A DNA stretch of 64,000 nucleotides from Pseudomonadota bacterium (GCA_009926935.1 RFNZ01000006.1:60476-124475), one strand, 5' to 3'. Counted from the first letter of the stretch, positions 34,997-44,211 are shown. Made by a program: numbers and translations. The notes: a model not told the origin generated them from the letters alone.

Positions 34997-35290
34997 TTAA
35001 ACCAAGTCATCATCATTGATGGATACTTTGACAACCGGTACCTGCTTGGCATAGATCATCCGGCCTTTTTCAATGCAGCATATATGCATGAATTCACGTG
35101 CCTTTAGCCAGGGCACAAAGTCCTCGCCGACAGGGCAATTGAGCTTGAGCGAATCCATGGACGCGCCGAATTCAAGTGTCAGTGACCGCTCTGCCACATC
35201 AAAGATAACGCCCGAAACATCGGAGCTGAAGGAGCCGTTGGCCAGTATCCCGAGTTCGCCCGAGCGTGTGGCCAGAAGGTCGATTTGCAT
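34997..35290 (-). CDS. Hypothetical 97-aa protein
   Basis: A soluble, beta-rich small protein: MQIDLLATRSGELGILANG, SGVIFDVAERSLTLEFG, and a Cys-containing MHICCIEKG segment. Alternating hydrophobic residues suggest a small barrel or sandwich. It heads the minus-strand group that runs into aat and is divergent from the asparagine-synthetase-like gene. No family recognised. The ribosome-binding site is weak. Confidence 0.6.
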   Translation of the reverse strand: MQIDLLATRSGELGILANGSFSSDVSGVIFDVAERSLTLEFGASMDSLKLNCPVGEDFVPWLKAREFMHICCIEKGRMIYAKQVPVVKVSINDDDLV

Positions 35291-35370
35291 GAATGAGCTC
35301 TGGTTTTTGTTACCCTTATAATCTAGCGTACTTCCGCGATTTTGACCAGAACAAGGAGCGGTAAAAACCG

Positions 35371-37008
35371 ATGTCGGCGCTTGTAGGGCTTTTAGCTGCG
35401 GATTGGCCGCAAACCGGGCGTCGCAAGGCGCTTTCTGCCATGGCAGGCGCCCTCAAAGGCCGCGGGGCCGAGCCCTTTTCTTCATGGACCCTGGAAAACG
35501 AGCCCGTAGGCCTCGGTATCCGTGAGCTTATTACGCGCGACCTTACCCCCGATGGCCGCCAACCGGCTTTATCGATGCAAAAACCGATCGCGGTGATTCT
35601 GGATGGCATCATCAGCAACGCAAACGTAATCCGCCGCGACCTCGAGGAAGAGGGCATAAAACCACGCGGCTACGGTGACGCCGAGCTGCTGGCCGAGGCC
35701 GTAGCCAAATACGGCCTCAACCGCCTTCTTCAAAAACTGGAGGGCGCTTTTGTATTCGCGCTCTGGGATGGGCAGACACAGGCCCTGCATCTGGTACGTG
35801 ACCGCATGGGTGCAAAGCCGCTTTTTGTAGCAAGACTGGGTAATACCACCGTCTTCGCCTCAAGCCCCGATGCGTTTGAAGCGCTCGAACACTATCAAAA
35901 AAACCTAAACCCTGATTCTGTGGCCGAATATCTCGCCTGCGGCTACTGGCGTGGCGGTACCTGCCTGTTAAAAAACGTCACAAGCCTGCCCCCGGGGCAC
36001 CGCCTGATGCTAAAGGCCGATGATACGGTCCTCCCCCAGCCTGAAAGCTGGTGGAACCCGGCAAGCGCCCTTGAGGAAATAGCCCTGAGGGGCACATCTG
36101 CCAATGCTAACCCCGGCCGTTTCGACCGCCTCATGGATGTTCTGGCAACGGAAGCCACGGCAATAGACATCCCGTTTTATATTTTAAGCGATGCTTCGCT
36201 CGAATCTAAAAACCACGAGGCTTTGCTGGTAAGGCGGAGCGACAAAAACATCCGTATCCTGCCTTGGCAGATGCCCGACGCAGCTGGTATTCAAACGGCT
36301 TTCGAGGCGCTTTCGGCGTTGCCTATGCCAACGGCAGATCCCGATGCCTGTCTCCTGGCCCACAGTCTCAAGGCCCAGCCAGACATTGCAGGCAGCGTGC
36401 TACTGGCCCACAGCACCCATGCAGCTCTCGATGATACGGAGGGTAAAACCACAGGCATGGCAATCCCGCGCCCGCTCAGGCAAGCCGCGGCCAAACTAAT
36501 GCCAAGCCGGTTTGCCTTTCTTGCAGAAGATGCAATCGATCTGACACAGGGTGCCTACGGCTACTGGCCGGGGCCGGAAAACCCTGCAATTCAAGGGTTC
36601 AGGCCGGTCTTTGACCGCCCGCGCATCCCGCTTTCCGAGAAAAACTGCGCCCTGTTCTTTGGTTTCGAGGGGCCAATGCGCCATGCGCGCATGCCCATGC
36701 TGGACGCCGTATCGGCACTCTACAACCTCGACCTTAGAAGTCCTTTGGTTGACCATCGCTTGCTTGATTACCACATCCCCGCTTTTCATCGTTCCAAGGC
36801 AGATATTTCCGGCTGGCTGAGGGGGCCATTGCGAATACGTATGCAAAAAACATTAAATAATGTGTTTTTTGATTTATTACATATAGAGAATAGTGAAAAA
36901 ATACTATCAACTTGGCAAAAATTTCTTGGAGGCGACAATACGCAGGCACAGGCCTTATGGGCATGGCTCACACTGGCTGCATGGGTATCAGCCCGCAGAT
37001 TGACATAA
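35371..37008 (+). CDS. Asparagine-synthetase-like protein, apparently inactive in both domains
   Basis: A 545-aa homologue of glutamine-dependent asparagine synthetases. The glutaminase fold is recognisable (VILDGIISNANVIRRDLEEE, GDAELLAEAVAKYG, LEGAFVFALWD, LVRDRMGAKPLFV), and the synthetase half ends as usual (RSPLVDHRLLDY and AWLTLAAWV). But the start reads MSALVG, not MCGI, so nucleophile Cys1 is missing. The NGE of the glutamine site is DGI. The ATP pyrophosphatase loop SGGxDS reads LSDASLES. Hydrolysis and amide transfer are therefore unlikely. AAGGAG precedes the ATG. It may be a regulatory or structural relative. Confidence 0.85.
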   Translation: MSALVGLLAADWPQTGRRKALSAMAGALKGRGAEPFSSWTLENEPVGLGIRELITRDLTPDGRQPALSMQKPIAVILDGIISNANVIRRDLEEEGIKPRGYGDAELLAEAVAKYGLNRLLQKLEGAFVFALWDGQTQALHLVRDRMGAKPLFVARLGNTTVFASSPDAFEALEHYQKNLNPDSVAEYLACGYWRGGTCLLKNVTSLPPGHRLMLKADDTVLPQPESWWNPASALEEIALRGTSANANPGRFDRLMDVLATEATAIDIPFYILSDASLESKNHEALLVRRSDKNIRILPWQMPDAAGIQTAFEALSALPMPTADPDACLLAHSLKAQPDIAGSVLLAHSTHAALDDTEGKTTGMAIPRPLRQAAAKLMPSRFAFLAEDAIDLTQGAYGYWPGPENPAIQGFRPVFDRPRIPLSEKNCALFFGFEGPMRHARMPMLDAVSALYNLDLRSPLVDHRLLDYHIPAFHRSKADISGWLRGPLRIRMQKTLNNVFFDLLHIENSEKILSTWQKFLGGDNTQAQALWAWLTLAAWVSARRLT

Positions 37009-37033
37009 GGAAACGGTTTGATACAGTCGGCCC

Positions 37034-37933
37034 ATGCAAGCAACCGTCTCCAAACTCAATATTTTCCCACTGAAATCAGGCCGCGCACTCCCCCTCGTCC
37101 GGCGGATGATCCTCTCGACTGAAAGAGGCGTCGAGTTTGACCGCCGCTACATGCTGGTGACAGCGCACGATGACCAGCGACTGATGGTAACCCAGCGCAC
37201 GCCGGGCATGACAGGTATGGCCACGGTCGGTGTCGATATTGCCTCGCAAGAAGCGGGGACGTATTTCCGGGATTTCAAAACAGACCGCTTTGTAGCGGCT
37301 TATGACCCGAACGATGTCGCAACCCAGCCCCAGATCGTCCATGTGCATGGCAAGCCCATCGGCGCCTTTGATGCGGGCGATAGAGTAGCCGAGGAGCTAT
37401 CAGCCCATTTTGGCCGCAAACTGCGCCTCATGAAGCTTTTTGACGATAATGCGCGCGCGGTAGACCCGGACTTCGCAAGACCCGTTGACCGTGTTGGCTT
37501 TGCGGATGGATTTGCCGTGATGCTGGCCACCACCCCCTCGCTCGAACAGGTAAGGCACTGGTCAAACGACGGCACGATCACAATGGCCGACTTCAGGCCC
37601 AATATCGAAATAGACGGTGATTTCGCACCCTTTGCCGAAGATGGCTGGAAACGCGTTCGCATCGGCGAAGTTGAACTTGAATTCGTAAAACCCTGTAGCC
37701 GCTGCATTATCCCTGAAATCGTTCAATCAACGGGCGTAAAACGCGATAACAAACAACCCACAGCCTCTTTGCACGAATTCAGACGCGCAGGCAAAGCGCG
37801 CTACTTTGGCGAAAACGCCCTTATCATCAAAGGCGGTATCATCCACCCGGGTGATACCCTGGAAGTGTTGGAACACCGCACCGGCCTTCATCCGCTTCTG
37901 GAAGGCGTAAAATTTACCGGATTGCGCTTGTAA
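37034..37933 (+). CDS. MOSC-domain protein (YcbX-like)
   Basis: 299 aa with the MOSC N-terminal barrel (KLNIFPLKSGRALPL, RGVEFDRRYMLV) and a C-terminal MOSC domain whose Cys-containing motif KPCSRCIIPEIV near 227 is the molybdenum-cofactor sulfur site in YcbX/mARC relatives. Such proteins reduce N-hydroxylated compounds with the molybdenum cofactor. A reductase partner with a [2Fe-2S] domain is not adjacent. It is monocistronic or follows the AsnB-like gene by 25 bp. Confidence 0.9.
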   Translation: MQATVSKLNIFPLKSGRALPLVRRMILSTERGVEFDRRYMLVTAHDDQRLMVTQRTPGMTGMATVGVDIASQEAGTYFRDFKTDRFVAAYDPNDVATQPQIVHVHGKPIGAFDAGDRVAEELSAHFGRKLRLMKLFDDNARAVDPDFARPVDRVGFADGFAVMLATTPSLEQVRHWSNDGTITMADFRPNIEIDGDFAPFAEDGWKRVRIGEVELEFVKPCSRCIIPEIVQSTGVKRDNKQPTASLHEFRRAGKARYFGENALIIKGGIIHPGDTLEVLEHRTGLHPLLEGVKFTGLRL

Positions 37934-37962
37934 TCCCGTAACACCTACGCACAATACAGGGC

Positions 37963-38919
37963 ATGATCCTCCTGACAGGCGCAGCCGGCTTCATTGGCTT
38001 TCACGTGACACAAAAACTGCTCGCAGCGGGCCACGCGGTCATTGGTATTGATAACCTGAACGCCTATTACGATGTAAATCTTAAAAAAGCCCGCCTCCGG
38101 CAGCTGCAGGACAACAAAAATTTTACCTTCCGTGAAATCAATATCGCCGACCGCACGGCCATGGAATCCCTGGCCGCCCAAAACCCGAACATCACACACA
38201 TTGTGCATCTGGCAGCGCAGGCAGGCGTGCGCTACAGCCTTGAAAACCCTTATGCCTATGCCGAAAGCAACCTGACAGGCCAGCTGGTGATGCTCGAAAC
38301 GGCAAGGCACTTAAAATCACTGAAAAATTTTATCTATGCCAGTTCGTCTTCCGTCTATGGCAACAGCTCGACCGCGCCCTTTGCTTTATCCGAACGCTGC
38401 GATGAACCCGTGTCACTATACGCCGCAACCAAACGCTCAGGCGAAATGCTGGCTTACTCCTATGCATCGCTTTACGGGTTTCCGGCTACGGGCTTGCGGT
38501 TCTTTACCGTGTACGGCCCGTGGGGCCGGCCGGATATGGCGTATTTTTCCTTCACAAAAAACATCACCGAAGGCAAACCCATCAAGGTCTTCAACAACGG
38601 GGATTTACGCCGCGATTTTACTTACATTGATGATATTGTGGCTGGTATTCTGGCGGCCATCGACAGGCCAGCCGCAGGCCACCGCCTGTTCAATCTCGGC
38701 AATCACAAGCCCGTGCAACTAATGGATTTTATCGCGACCATTGAAAACGCGACAGGCAAAAAAGCGATTATGGATTTATCCTCCATGGCGGCGGGCGATG
38801 TCTATGAAACCTGCGCCGATATAACGGAATCTCAGAAAATTCTAGGCTTTGAACCCAAGGTAACACTGGATACGGGCATCCCCATATTTGTGGACTGGTA
38901 TAAAAGCTACTTCGGCTAA
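37963..38919 (+). CDS. NAD-dependent sugar epimerase, UDP-glucuronate 4-epimerase-like
   Basis: 318-aa short-chain dehydrogenase/reductase: nucleotide motif TGAAGFIG at 5-12, IDNLNAYYDVNLKKARL, HLAAQAGVRYSLENP, catalytic SSSSVYG and YAATK, then RFFTVYGPWGRPDMA. The YYDVNLKKARL and AGVRYSLENP features are those of UDP-glucuronate 4-epimerases (LspL, GalE-like capsule enzymes). It would supply UDP-galacturonate for surface polysaccharide. No glycosyltransferases are adjacent. It overlaps the convergent YdjM-like gene by 4 bp. Confidence 0.92.
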   Translation: MILLTGAAGFIGFHVTQKLLAAGHAVIGIDNLNAYYDVNLKKARLRQLQDNKNFTFREINIADRTAMESLAAQNPNITHIVHLAAQAGVRYSLENPYAYAESNLTGQLVMLETARHLKSLKNFIYASSSSVYGNSSTAPFALSERCDEPVSLYAATKRSGEMLAYSYASLYGFPATGLRFFTVYGPWGRPDMAYFSFTKNITEGKPIKVFNNGDLRRDFTYIDDIVAGILAAIDRPAAGHRLFNLGNHKPVQLMDFIATIENATGKKAIMDLSSMAAGDVYETCADITESQKILGFEPKVTLDTGIPIFVDWYKSYFG

Positions 38920-39902
38920 GGAAGCGGTTCGCCCTTAATCATCGCCCACAGGCGGGCAAAATCGCCTTCCTTACGGCTACGCACATTTTCAAACAGAACA
39001 TGCTTGGCAGGGTCACTCTGGAACTTGATACCCCAGATAGGCTCAAGGCTGTTGGGCAACATGGAAAAACGTATATCGCCTAAAAGGTTCTGGTCGCTGG
39101 GCGCACGCGCAACCCACCCGTCGGAGAAAAACTCAAAATACTCAAAATCCTTTTGCTGCAACGGGCCTACATCGGTTTGGTGTTTATAAAGCGGTAGAGA
39201 CCCGCCTTCATAAACCACATGCCCGCGCCACGGGCTCACATGATACGCATCCACATACACCCGGCCCGCGTGCTCATACTGCCCACGCCATGCAAACAAA
39301 TTACCGATGGATGGCTTAACTTCATACCGTACCACATCATGCCCACGGGCCTGTGCCTGCGCCATCATGGCCTCGGTCGCCTGCCCGCGCTGATACAGGC
39401 CAAAACCCAAGTAAAGCCCGGCAAAAGCAACGCCGATTAAAACATATCGCCGCGTTTTCTGAACGGCACTCGCAATCAAAAGTCCAAGCAGCGTAAACGT
39501 AAAGATGGGGTCGACAATAGAAATAACGCTCCACGACTCGCGCCTATTGGTAAACGGCCAAAGCCAATGCGTTCCGTAGTTGGTCAGTGAATCGAGAATA
39601 CCGTGGGTCAAAATCCCCATGAAGCTGTAGAAGTAAAGAAATCTCATGGGCAGTGATTTTAAAAATAACCATAAGAACGATGCGATTATCAGCGCACCAA
39701 AAGGTACAAAAACAAGCGCATGCGTGAAGTGCCGATGAAGACCAAGGCCCAACATCGGATTACCTGTTTCCCTCAGCAAAACATCAATATCCGGCATCAT
39801 GCCCGCTACAACGCCGCACAATACGGCTGCCCGTATATGAGGCGTATAACGGCTGGCAGCAGCAAATGTACCGCCTACAAGAGCATGAGAAAATGGATCC
39901 AT
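38916..39902 (-). CDS. YdjM/DUF457-like membrane metal-dependent hydrolase
   Basis: 328-aa inner-membrane protein. The signature His/Asp motifs are in the N-terminal half: DPFSHALVGGTFA, MMPDIDVLL, HRHFTHALVFVP and HGILDSLTNYGTHWLWPF; these ligate metal in the YdjM family. About six hydrophobic segments follow to residue ~170. The C-terminal half (from ~185) is soluble and probably periplasmic, with an added beta-rich domain. Start at MDPFSHA because the family begins there; the longer in-frame start adds non-conserved sequence. Substrate unknown. Confidence 0.88.
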   Translation of the reverse strand: MDPFSHALVGGTFAAASRYTPHIRAAVLCGVVAGMMPDIDVLLRETGNPMLGLGLHRHFTHALVFVPFGALIIASFLWLFLKSLPMRFLYFYSFMGILTHGILDSLTNYGTHWLWPFTNRRESWSVISIVDPIFTFTLLGLLIASAVQKTRRYVLIGVAFAGLYLGFGLYQRGQATEAMMAQAQARGHDVVRYEVKPSIGNLFAWRGQYEHAGRVYVDAYHVSPWRGHVVYEGGSLPLYKHQTDVGPLQQKDFEYFEFFSDGWVARAPSDQNLLGDIRFSMLPNSLEPIWGIKFQSDPAKHVLFENVRSRKEGDFARLWAMIKGEPLP

Positions 39903-39968
39903 AACGAAGGATATAACGCTTAGATACAAAAAAGCGAACGGCAAAAAAATAGCTGAAACGAAACTAAC

Positions 39969-40424
39969 CTAAAGTATTAGCAGTGCCAGTCTGTGGGCAG
40001 GATTATCTGATCTCAGCTTCTGGCCGCCTGCGGTGTGCTTCTTGAGCTCCTCATTCGCTTTGTAAAACAGACGCAGCGCACGGCGTACAATTTCCATGGC
40101 TTGTAAATTTTCACCACGCTCAAGGTAAACCTTGCGAAGCCGCTGGAAACGTTCAATCGTCCGAGGCTGGAGCAAGATGTTGAAACGCTCTGTGCATCCG
40201 TCACCTTTTTGTGGTGTCGGGAAGACAGCGGTATCAACCGGCTCATCAATATGCTTTTCAAGCAGAAAAAGCGCACGGGCCAAAACCTCACTGTAACTAT
40301 CCGCTTCAACTTCCAACTTAAGCGCGTCAAACCTGGCCCTACAGGCGGGCATCATCACAGCCTGGAAGCGATGGGGTCTGGTTGGATTAACCACATCAAA
40401 AATGTTCTTAGCGCGTATGGGCAC
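39969..40424 (-). CDS. Small protein with two ribbon-helix-helix-like repeats
   Basis: 151 aa. Two similar segments can be seen: RARFDALKLEVEADSYSEVL with ARALFLLEKH near 29-58, and ERFNILLQPRTIERFQRLRK with AMEIVRRALRLFYK near 79-120. Both have the strand-helix-helix and RAL...L pattern of ribbon-helix-helix regulators, which usually dimerise to bind DNA; here both halves would be in one chain. AGGAG precedes the ATG. A TTGACA promoter lies upstream. The regulator role is an inference. Confidence 0.65.
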   Translation of the reverse strand: MPIRAKNIFDVVNPTRPHRFQAVMMPACRARFDALKLEVEADSYSEVLARALFLLEKHIDEPVDTAVFPTPQKGDGCTERFNILLQPRTIERFQRLRKVYLERGENLQAMEIVRRALRLFYKANEELKKHTAGGQKLRSDNPAHRLALLIL

Positions 40425-40450
40425 AGGTACTCCTGATCATCCGCAACAGG

Positions 40451-40478
40451 AGTAAAGGAAACATCATAAAATTGTCAA
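40451..40478 (-). promoter_or_regulatory. Candidate sigma-70 promoter of the RHH-like gene
   Basis: On the minus strand TTGACA (consensus -35), a 16-nt spacer and TTTACT (4 of 6 to the -10) lie about 27 bp before the ATG of the 151-aa gene. Confidence 0.45.
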
Positions 40479-40496
40479 AATATGGAACGGCGCACT

Positions 40497-42401
40497 TCAA
40501 GCGGTAGCGTGTGAACCCAAGCGATCCTGTATAAAATCCTGCAGCTTATCGGTTTCAACAATAATGGCTGAAAACAGAGATTTTTTATTGGGTTCGCTGT
40601 CATCATATTTTTGCTCAGCCTCAAAACACAGGGCTGCAAGTTTTTCAGCCCCTAGATTTGCAGCAGCGCCCTTAAACCGGTGCGCCGCCGCTTTCCATTC
40701 GATTTTTGCATGTTCGCCCATATGCGCTTCAAGATTTGAGAGCCCAAGACCCATCTGATCAACAAAGATATTGAAAAGTTCTTTTTCAATGGCAGGGTCT
40801 CCTTCCGTAAAACTCTCAAGATGGGGGATGTTGATCGGGCAATCGACTGAGGCGGTCGCTTTACTGACAGGTTCCGCCTTTAGTTCGCTTTCCTCAAGGC
40901 TGGAGAGCCATTTAGACATGAGTTTGAGGAATTTTTGGGCATCAACAGGCTTGCTAATATAATCATCCATGCCTGCTTCAATGCACTTTTCGCGGTCGCC
41001 CACCATTGCATTGGCCGTCATCGCGATAATTGGGGTACGTTTGGCCTTGTCCTTTTCGGCCTGCCTTATAAGCCTTGTCGCCTCATAGCCGTCCATTTCG
41101 GGCATCATGCCATCCATCAACACGATGTTGTAGGCGCATGCCTTGTATGCATCGACGGCCTGCTGGCCGTTTTCAACAACATCAATGTTTGTAAAGCCAT
41201 GCTTATTGAGTATACGCTTAACCAGAAACTGGTTGGTTGGATGGTCTTCAGCAATCAGGATATGGGCTTTGCGGTTCATGATCTCCTCGTTCTTTATGGC
41301 TTTAAGGTTTCGTGGTGTGTAGGTATCGACTGAATCATCACTGTCTTCGCACTCTCTCAAAGGTATTTTCATCCAGAATGTTGAGCCTTTTCCGACCTCA
41401 CTTATAACGCCGATATGGCCATCCATAAGTTCGACAAGCTGCTTCGAGATGGCAAGGCCAAGGCCGGTACCACCATATTTTCTGGAGCTGGTATTATTGG
41501 CCTGTGTAAACTTGTCAAAAATCATAGCCTGCTGGTTTTGAGGTATGCCGATGCCTGTATCGGTGATGCCGAAATAAATCTCTTTTTCGATTTTTTTGAC
41601 GAGCAGCTTTACGCTGCCCCTATCCGTAAACTTGATGGAGTTACCGATAAGATTGCGCAAAACCTGGGTTAAGCGCCCTTCATCACCATCAACAAAACGC
41701 GGCAATGTACGGCCAAGTTCGGCTTCCAAAGTGATGCCTTTTTCGATGGCAACAGGCGTAAAAAGCTCAATGGCATCAGTGATCGCTTTACGCAGCGGAA
41801 ACGGGGCTTTTTCAAGCTCAATGCCGCCTGCTTCAATTTTGGAAAGGTCTAGTATGTCGTTTACGATCGCAAGGAGACTGGTTGCTGATTTGACAATGAT
41901 TGAATTGTATTCCTTCTGTTCATCATTCAGTTTTGTCTCTTCCAGCATGCCTGCCATGCCGATAATACCGTTCATCGGAGTACGCAGTTCGTGCGACATA
42001 GTGGCCAGAAACTCGGATTTTGCAAGGTTCGCTTTTTCGGCTTCAACAATTGCTTTCATGGCACGTTCATGGGCTTTCTGGACATCCTGTATATGGGATT
42101 TCATACGGCTTTCAAAAACATCCTTCTGAACAATCTGTTGCTCGATGGTTTTGTTTTTTGCCTGCAATTCTTCCTGTTTTCGTGCAGATGAAAGCGCGAG
42201 CATACACATCAGGAAAAGCATTGTGAAAAAACATGCCGTAATGAACTCAAAATTGAAAATATCGATTTTCTTATAGAAAGTTGCGCCCAGCGTCATACAG
42301 CTGATGGTTACAATCAACTGGGCGGCAGCCCAGAATTTTTCGGTATGCGTACCGTCACTCTTGAGAGCATGCTGCTTATAGATGCTTACAAAATTGTTCA
42401 T
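40497..42401 (-). CDS. Hybrid histidine kinase with REC and Hpt domains
   Basis: 634-aa phosphorelay kinase. Two membrane helices (about 22-45 and 50-70) without a large periplasmic loop, a coiled coil, HisKA with phospho-acceptor His137 in MSHELRTPMNG, a HATPase (NLIGNSIKF, DTGIGIP, GTGLGLAISK), a receiver (ILIAEDHPTNQFLV, VLMDGMMPEMDG, SKPVD) and a C-terminal Hpt (AAHRFKGAAANLGA). The start MNNFVSIY has CCGGAGAG in ideal spacing, so the longer in-frame start that overlaps the upstream gene is not used. It is the last gene of a three-gene unit with two response regulators and could pass phosphate to them by its Hpt. Confidence 0.93.
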   Translation of the reverse strand: MNNFVSIYKQHALKSDGTHTEKFWAAAQLIVTISCMTLGATFYKKIDIFNFEFITACFFTMLFLMCMLALSSARKQEELQAKNKTIEQQIVQKDVFESRMKSHIQDVQKAHERAMKAIVEAEKANLAKSEFLATMSHELRTPMNGIIGMAGMLEETKLNDEQKEYNSIIVKSATSLLAIVNDILDLSKIEAGGIELEKAPFPLRKAITDAIELFTPVAIEKGITLEAELGRTLPRFVDGDEGRLTQVLRNLIGNSIKFTDRGSVKLLVKKIEKEIYFGITDTGIGIPQNQQAMIFDKFTQANNTSSRKYGGTGLGLAISKQLVELMDGHIGVISEVGKGSTFWMKIPLRECEDSDDSVDTYTPRNLKAIKNEEIMNRKAHILIAEDHPTNQFLVKRILNKHGFTNIDVVENGQQAVDAYKACAYNIVLMDGMMPEMDGYEATRLIRQAEKDKAKRTPIIAMTANAMVGDREKCIEAGMDDYISKPVDAQKFLKLMSKWLSSLEESELKAEPVSKATASVDCPINIPHLESFTEGDPAIEKELFNIFVDQMGLGLSNLEAHMGEHAKIEWKAAAHRFKGAAANLGAEKLAALCFEAEQKYDDSEPNKKSLFSAIIVETDKLQDFIQDRLGSHATA

Positions 42402-42417
42402 TTTACTCTCCGGCTTA

Positions 42418-43248
42418 CTAACGGCAATTTTGTACATACTGGATCAAACGCTCTTTATTGAATGGCTTTGCTATGAATCCCTTGGCACCAGAGGCCATGG
42501 AGCTGACCATACTTTCCAAGCTGTCTTCTGAACTGAACATGACGATATTGGCAGCGGGATCAGCCGATATGATACGCGCCATCAACTCATGCCCGTTTCT
42601 GCCGGGAAGGTTGATATCCAGCAAAACCAGATCGGGGCGAGAATGTTTGTAAGCAGCAAGGCCCTTATTGGCATCTGCCACAACTTCCAGGCGGCATTCT
42701 TCTTTAAGAGCCATCTTGACCATCCAGCGCGTAACGGGGTCATCTTCGACCAAGAGAACCTTGCATCCGTTGATTTTGCTGAGACCGTCGGATTTTGTAT
42801 TTTCTGTCGGCAGCAGAAGCAAAGGTGTGTCGCTATCATGTGATTTGTCCGTTTCAGCCTCGACATGATTTTTATCGAAGGTTTTCATGAAATCTTCGAT
42901 GTCCTCACGTAGTTCAAATACACGAAACATGACGGCTACATTTTCGCCGTTTTTTATAAGCTCGACGATCTGACGCCCCATGGCTTTTAGATGCGCCTCA
43001 GATACATCCTTGCAGAAAATGGCAATACCGCCTGCAAGGCCCATATAAACCGTACCCTGCTTGCCTTGAAGATAGGTTTCAAGAAAACGCCTAATACCTG
43101 ATTTGAGGTTTTTTGATCGTGCGGTATTAGCCTGCATGAGTATTTCGATTTTCATACAGCGCCAGTCTCTCCAACTTTCAGGATCACGATAAACCGCGCT
43201 GAGGATAGAGGCGAGATCAAGAGAATCGGAGTTGGTCACGTAATGCAT
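42418..43248 (-). CDS. Response regulator, novel N-terminal domain plus C-terminal receiver
   Basis: 276 aa. The receiver is at the C-terminus: VLLVEDDPVTRWMV, phospho-acceptor Asp211 in LVLLDINLPGRNG, SSED, and AKPF with Lys. The N-terminal ~125 residues form a domain I cannot name (CMKIEILMQANTAR, KQGTVYMGLAGGIAIFCKD, AVMFRVFELRED) whose order matches that of the upstream regulator. An acidic/Ser linker joins the two. Start MHYV lies 5 bp after the upstream stop with AAGGAAG in front; a longer in-frame start overlaps the neighbour. It lacks a DNA-binding domain, so output is probably protein-protein. Confidence 0.85.
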   Translation of the reverse strand: MHYVTNSDSLDLASILSAVYRDPESWRDWRCMKIEILMQANTARSKNLKSGIRRFLETYLQGKQGTVYMGLAGGIAIFCKDVSEAHLKAMGRQIVELIKNGENVAVMFRVFELREDIEDFMKTFDKNHVEAETDKSHDSDTPLLLLPTENTKSDGLSKINGCKVLLVEDDPVTRWMVKMALKEECRLEVVADANKGLAAYKHSRPDLVLLDINLPGRNGHELMARIISADPAANIVMFSSEDSLESMVSSMASGAKGFIAKPFNKERLIQYVQNCR

Positions 43249-43253
43249 TTTTC

Positions 43254-44117
43254 TTATGCTTCCTTTTTCTTGACGTTGAAGGCGGTGCTTTTTTTGATGC
43301 ATTGGAGAAGCTTGTCTCGTGCAAACGGTTTGCCTACAAAACCTTTGGCACCGGCGTCGATCGACTTCATGACGTTTTCAGCGTTTCCATTGCCACTGAG
43401 CATGACAACATGGGCCTCGGGATCGATTTTTATTATTTTTTGTAAAATTCCATGCCCTGATATATCCGGCAGATTGATGTCCAGAAAAAGTATATCCGGG
43501 GCAAGGGCAACGTAATCACGAAGCCCCGAAATACCGCTATCTGCAAACGTCGCCTCAAAATCAGGGCTTAATGCGAGGCCGATCATGCGGCGAGAGAAAG
43601 GGTCATCTTCTATGACGAGGATCTGCATCGCCCTTCTGGCGTTGCGGCGACGTGCGAGCGTAGTGATCAGCTCGGCATTCGCATGGGCATTCAGGGCTGC
43701 GGCCTTGCGCTTTTCTTCTTCGCGGGCTCGCTGTTCGATTTTCTTTTCAAGCTTGTCACTTGCAATGGCTTCAAGGGCAAGGATGTGGGTATGGCAGTCG
43801 TAAAGAGCCGTAACCGTGTTTTCCCCTGTCGGCTCGTAGCCCAACTCGGAATGCAGCATCTCACGAAAACGGGCATAAAATTTTGGTGTCAGAAGGTTGG
43901 AAAAGATAAAAATGTCGCGGTCTTCACAAACGAAGATTTTCCCGTTGGGGTCACCTATCCATTTATCGAGCAGGTGGGGGAGCTGATTGAACAGCGTGTC
44001 CCCAAGGGCCAATCCCCGAATGTGAAGAGCGCTTCCACTATTTGCATTTAGCCCCACCTTGATCGCCTTGATGATGGAAACCAGTTCCTCTTCGGCTCTC
44101 TTGGTGATGCTTATCAT
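43254..44117 (-). CDS. Response regulator, same novel N-terminal domain plus C-terminal receiver
   Basis: 287 aa and first gene of the signalling unit. N-terminal domain (1-115): ALHIRGLALGDTLFNQLP, GKIFVCEDRDIFIFSN, VTALYDCHTHILALEAI. A charged coiled coil (KKIEQRAREEEKRKAAAL, 120-160) links to a C-terminal receiver: ILVIEDDPFSRRMI with Asp171-172, phospho-acceptor Asp213 in LFLDINLPDISG, LSGN, and GKPF. It is a paralogue of the next gene by layout. No DNA-binding output. It is divergent from the NtrC-type gene with a palindrome between. Confidence 0.85.
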   Translation of the reverse strand: MISITKRAEEELVSIIKAIKVGLNANSGSALHIRGLALGDTLFNQLPHLLDKWIGDPNGKIFVCEDRDIFIFSNLLTPKFYARFREMLHSELGYEPTGENTVTALYDCHTHILALEAIASDKLEKKIEQRAREEEKRKAAALNAHANAELITTLARRRNARRAMQILVIEDDPFSRRMIGLALSPDFEATFADSGISGLRDYVALAPDILFLDINLPDISGHGILQKIIKIDPEAHVVMLSGNGNAENVMKSIDAGAKGFVGKPFARDKLLQCIKKSTAFNVKKKEA

Positions 44118-44211
44118 GCGATACTCCTTCTTCTGGCATATTCACATATACAAGCAGTATGCCAAAAAAGGACTTATTTATTATCAATATGTTAGTTATT
44201 ATATATCGTCC

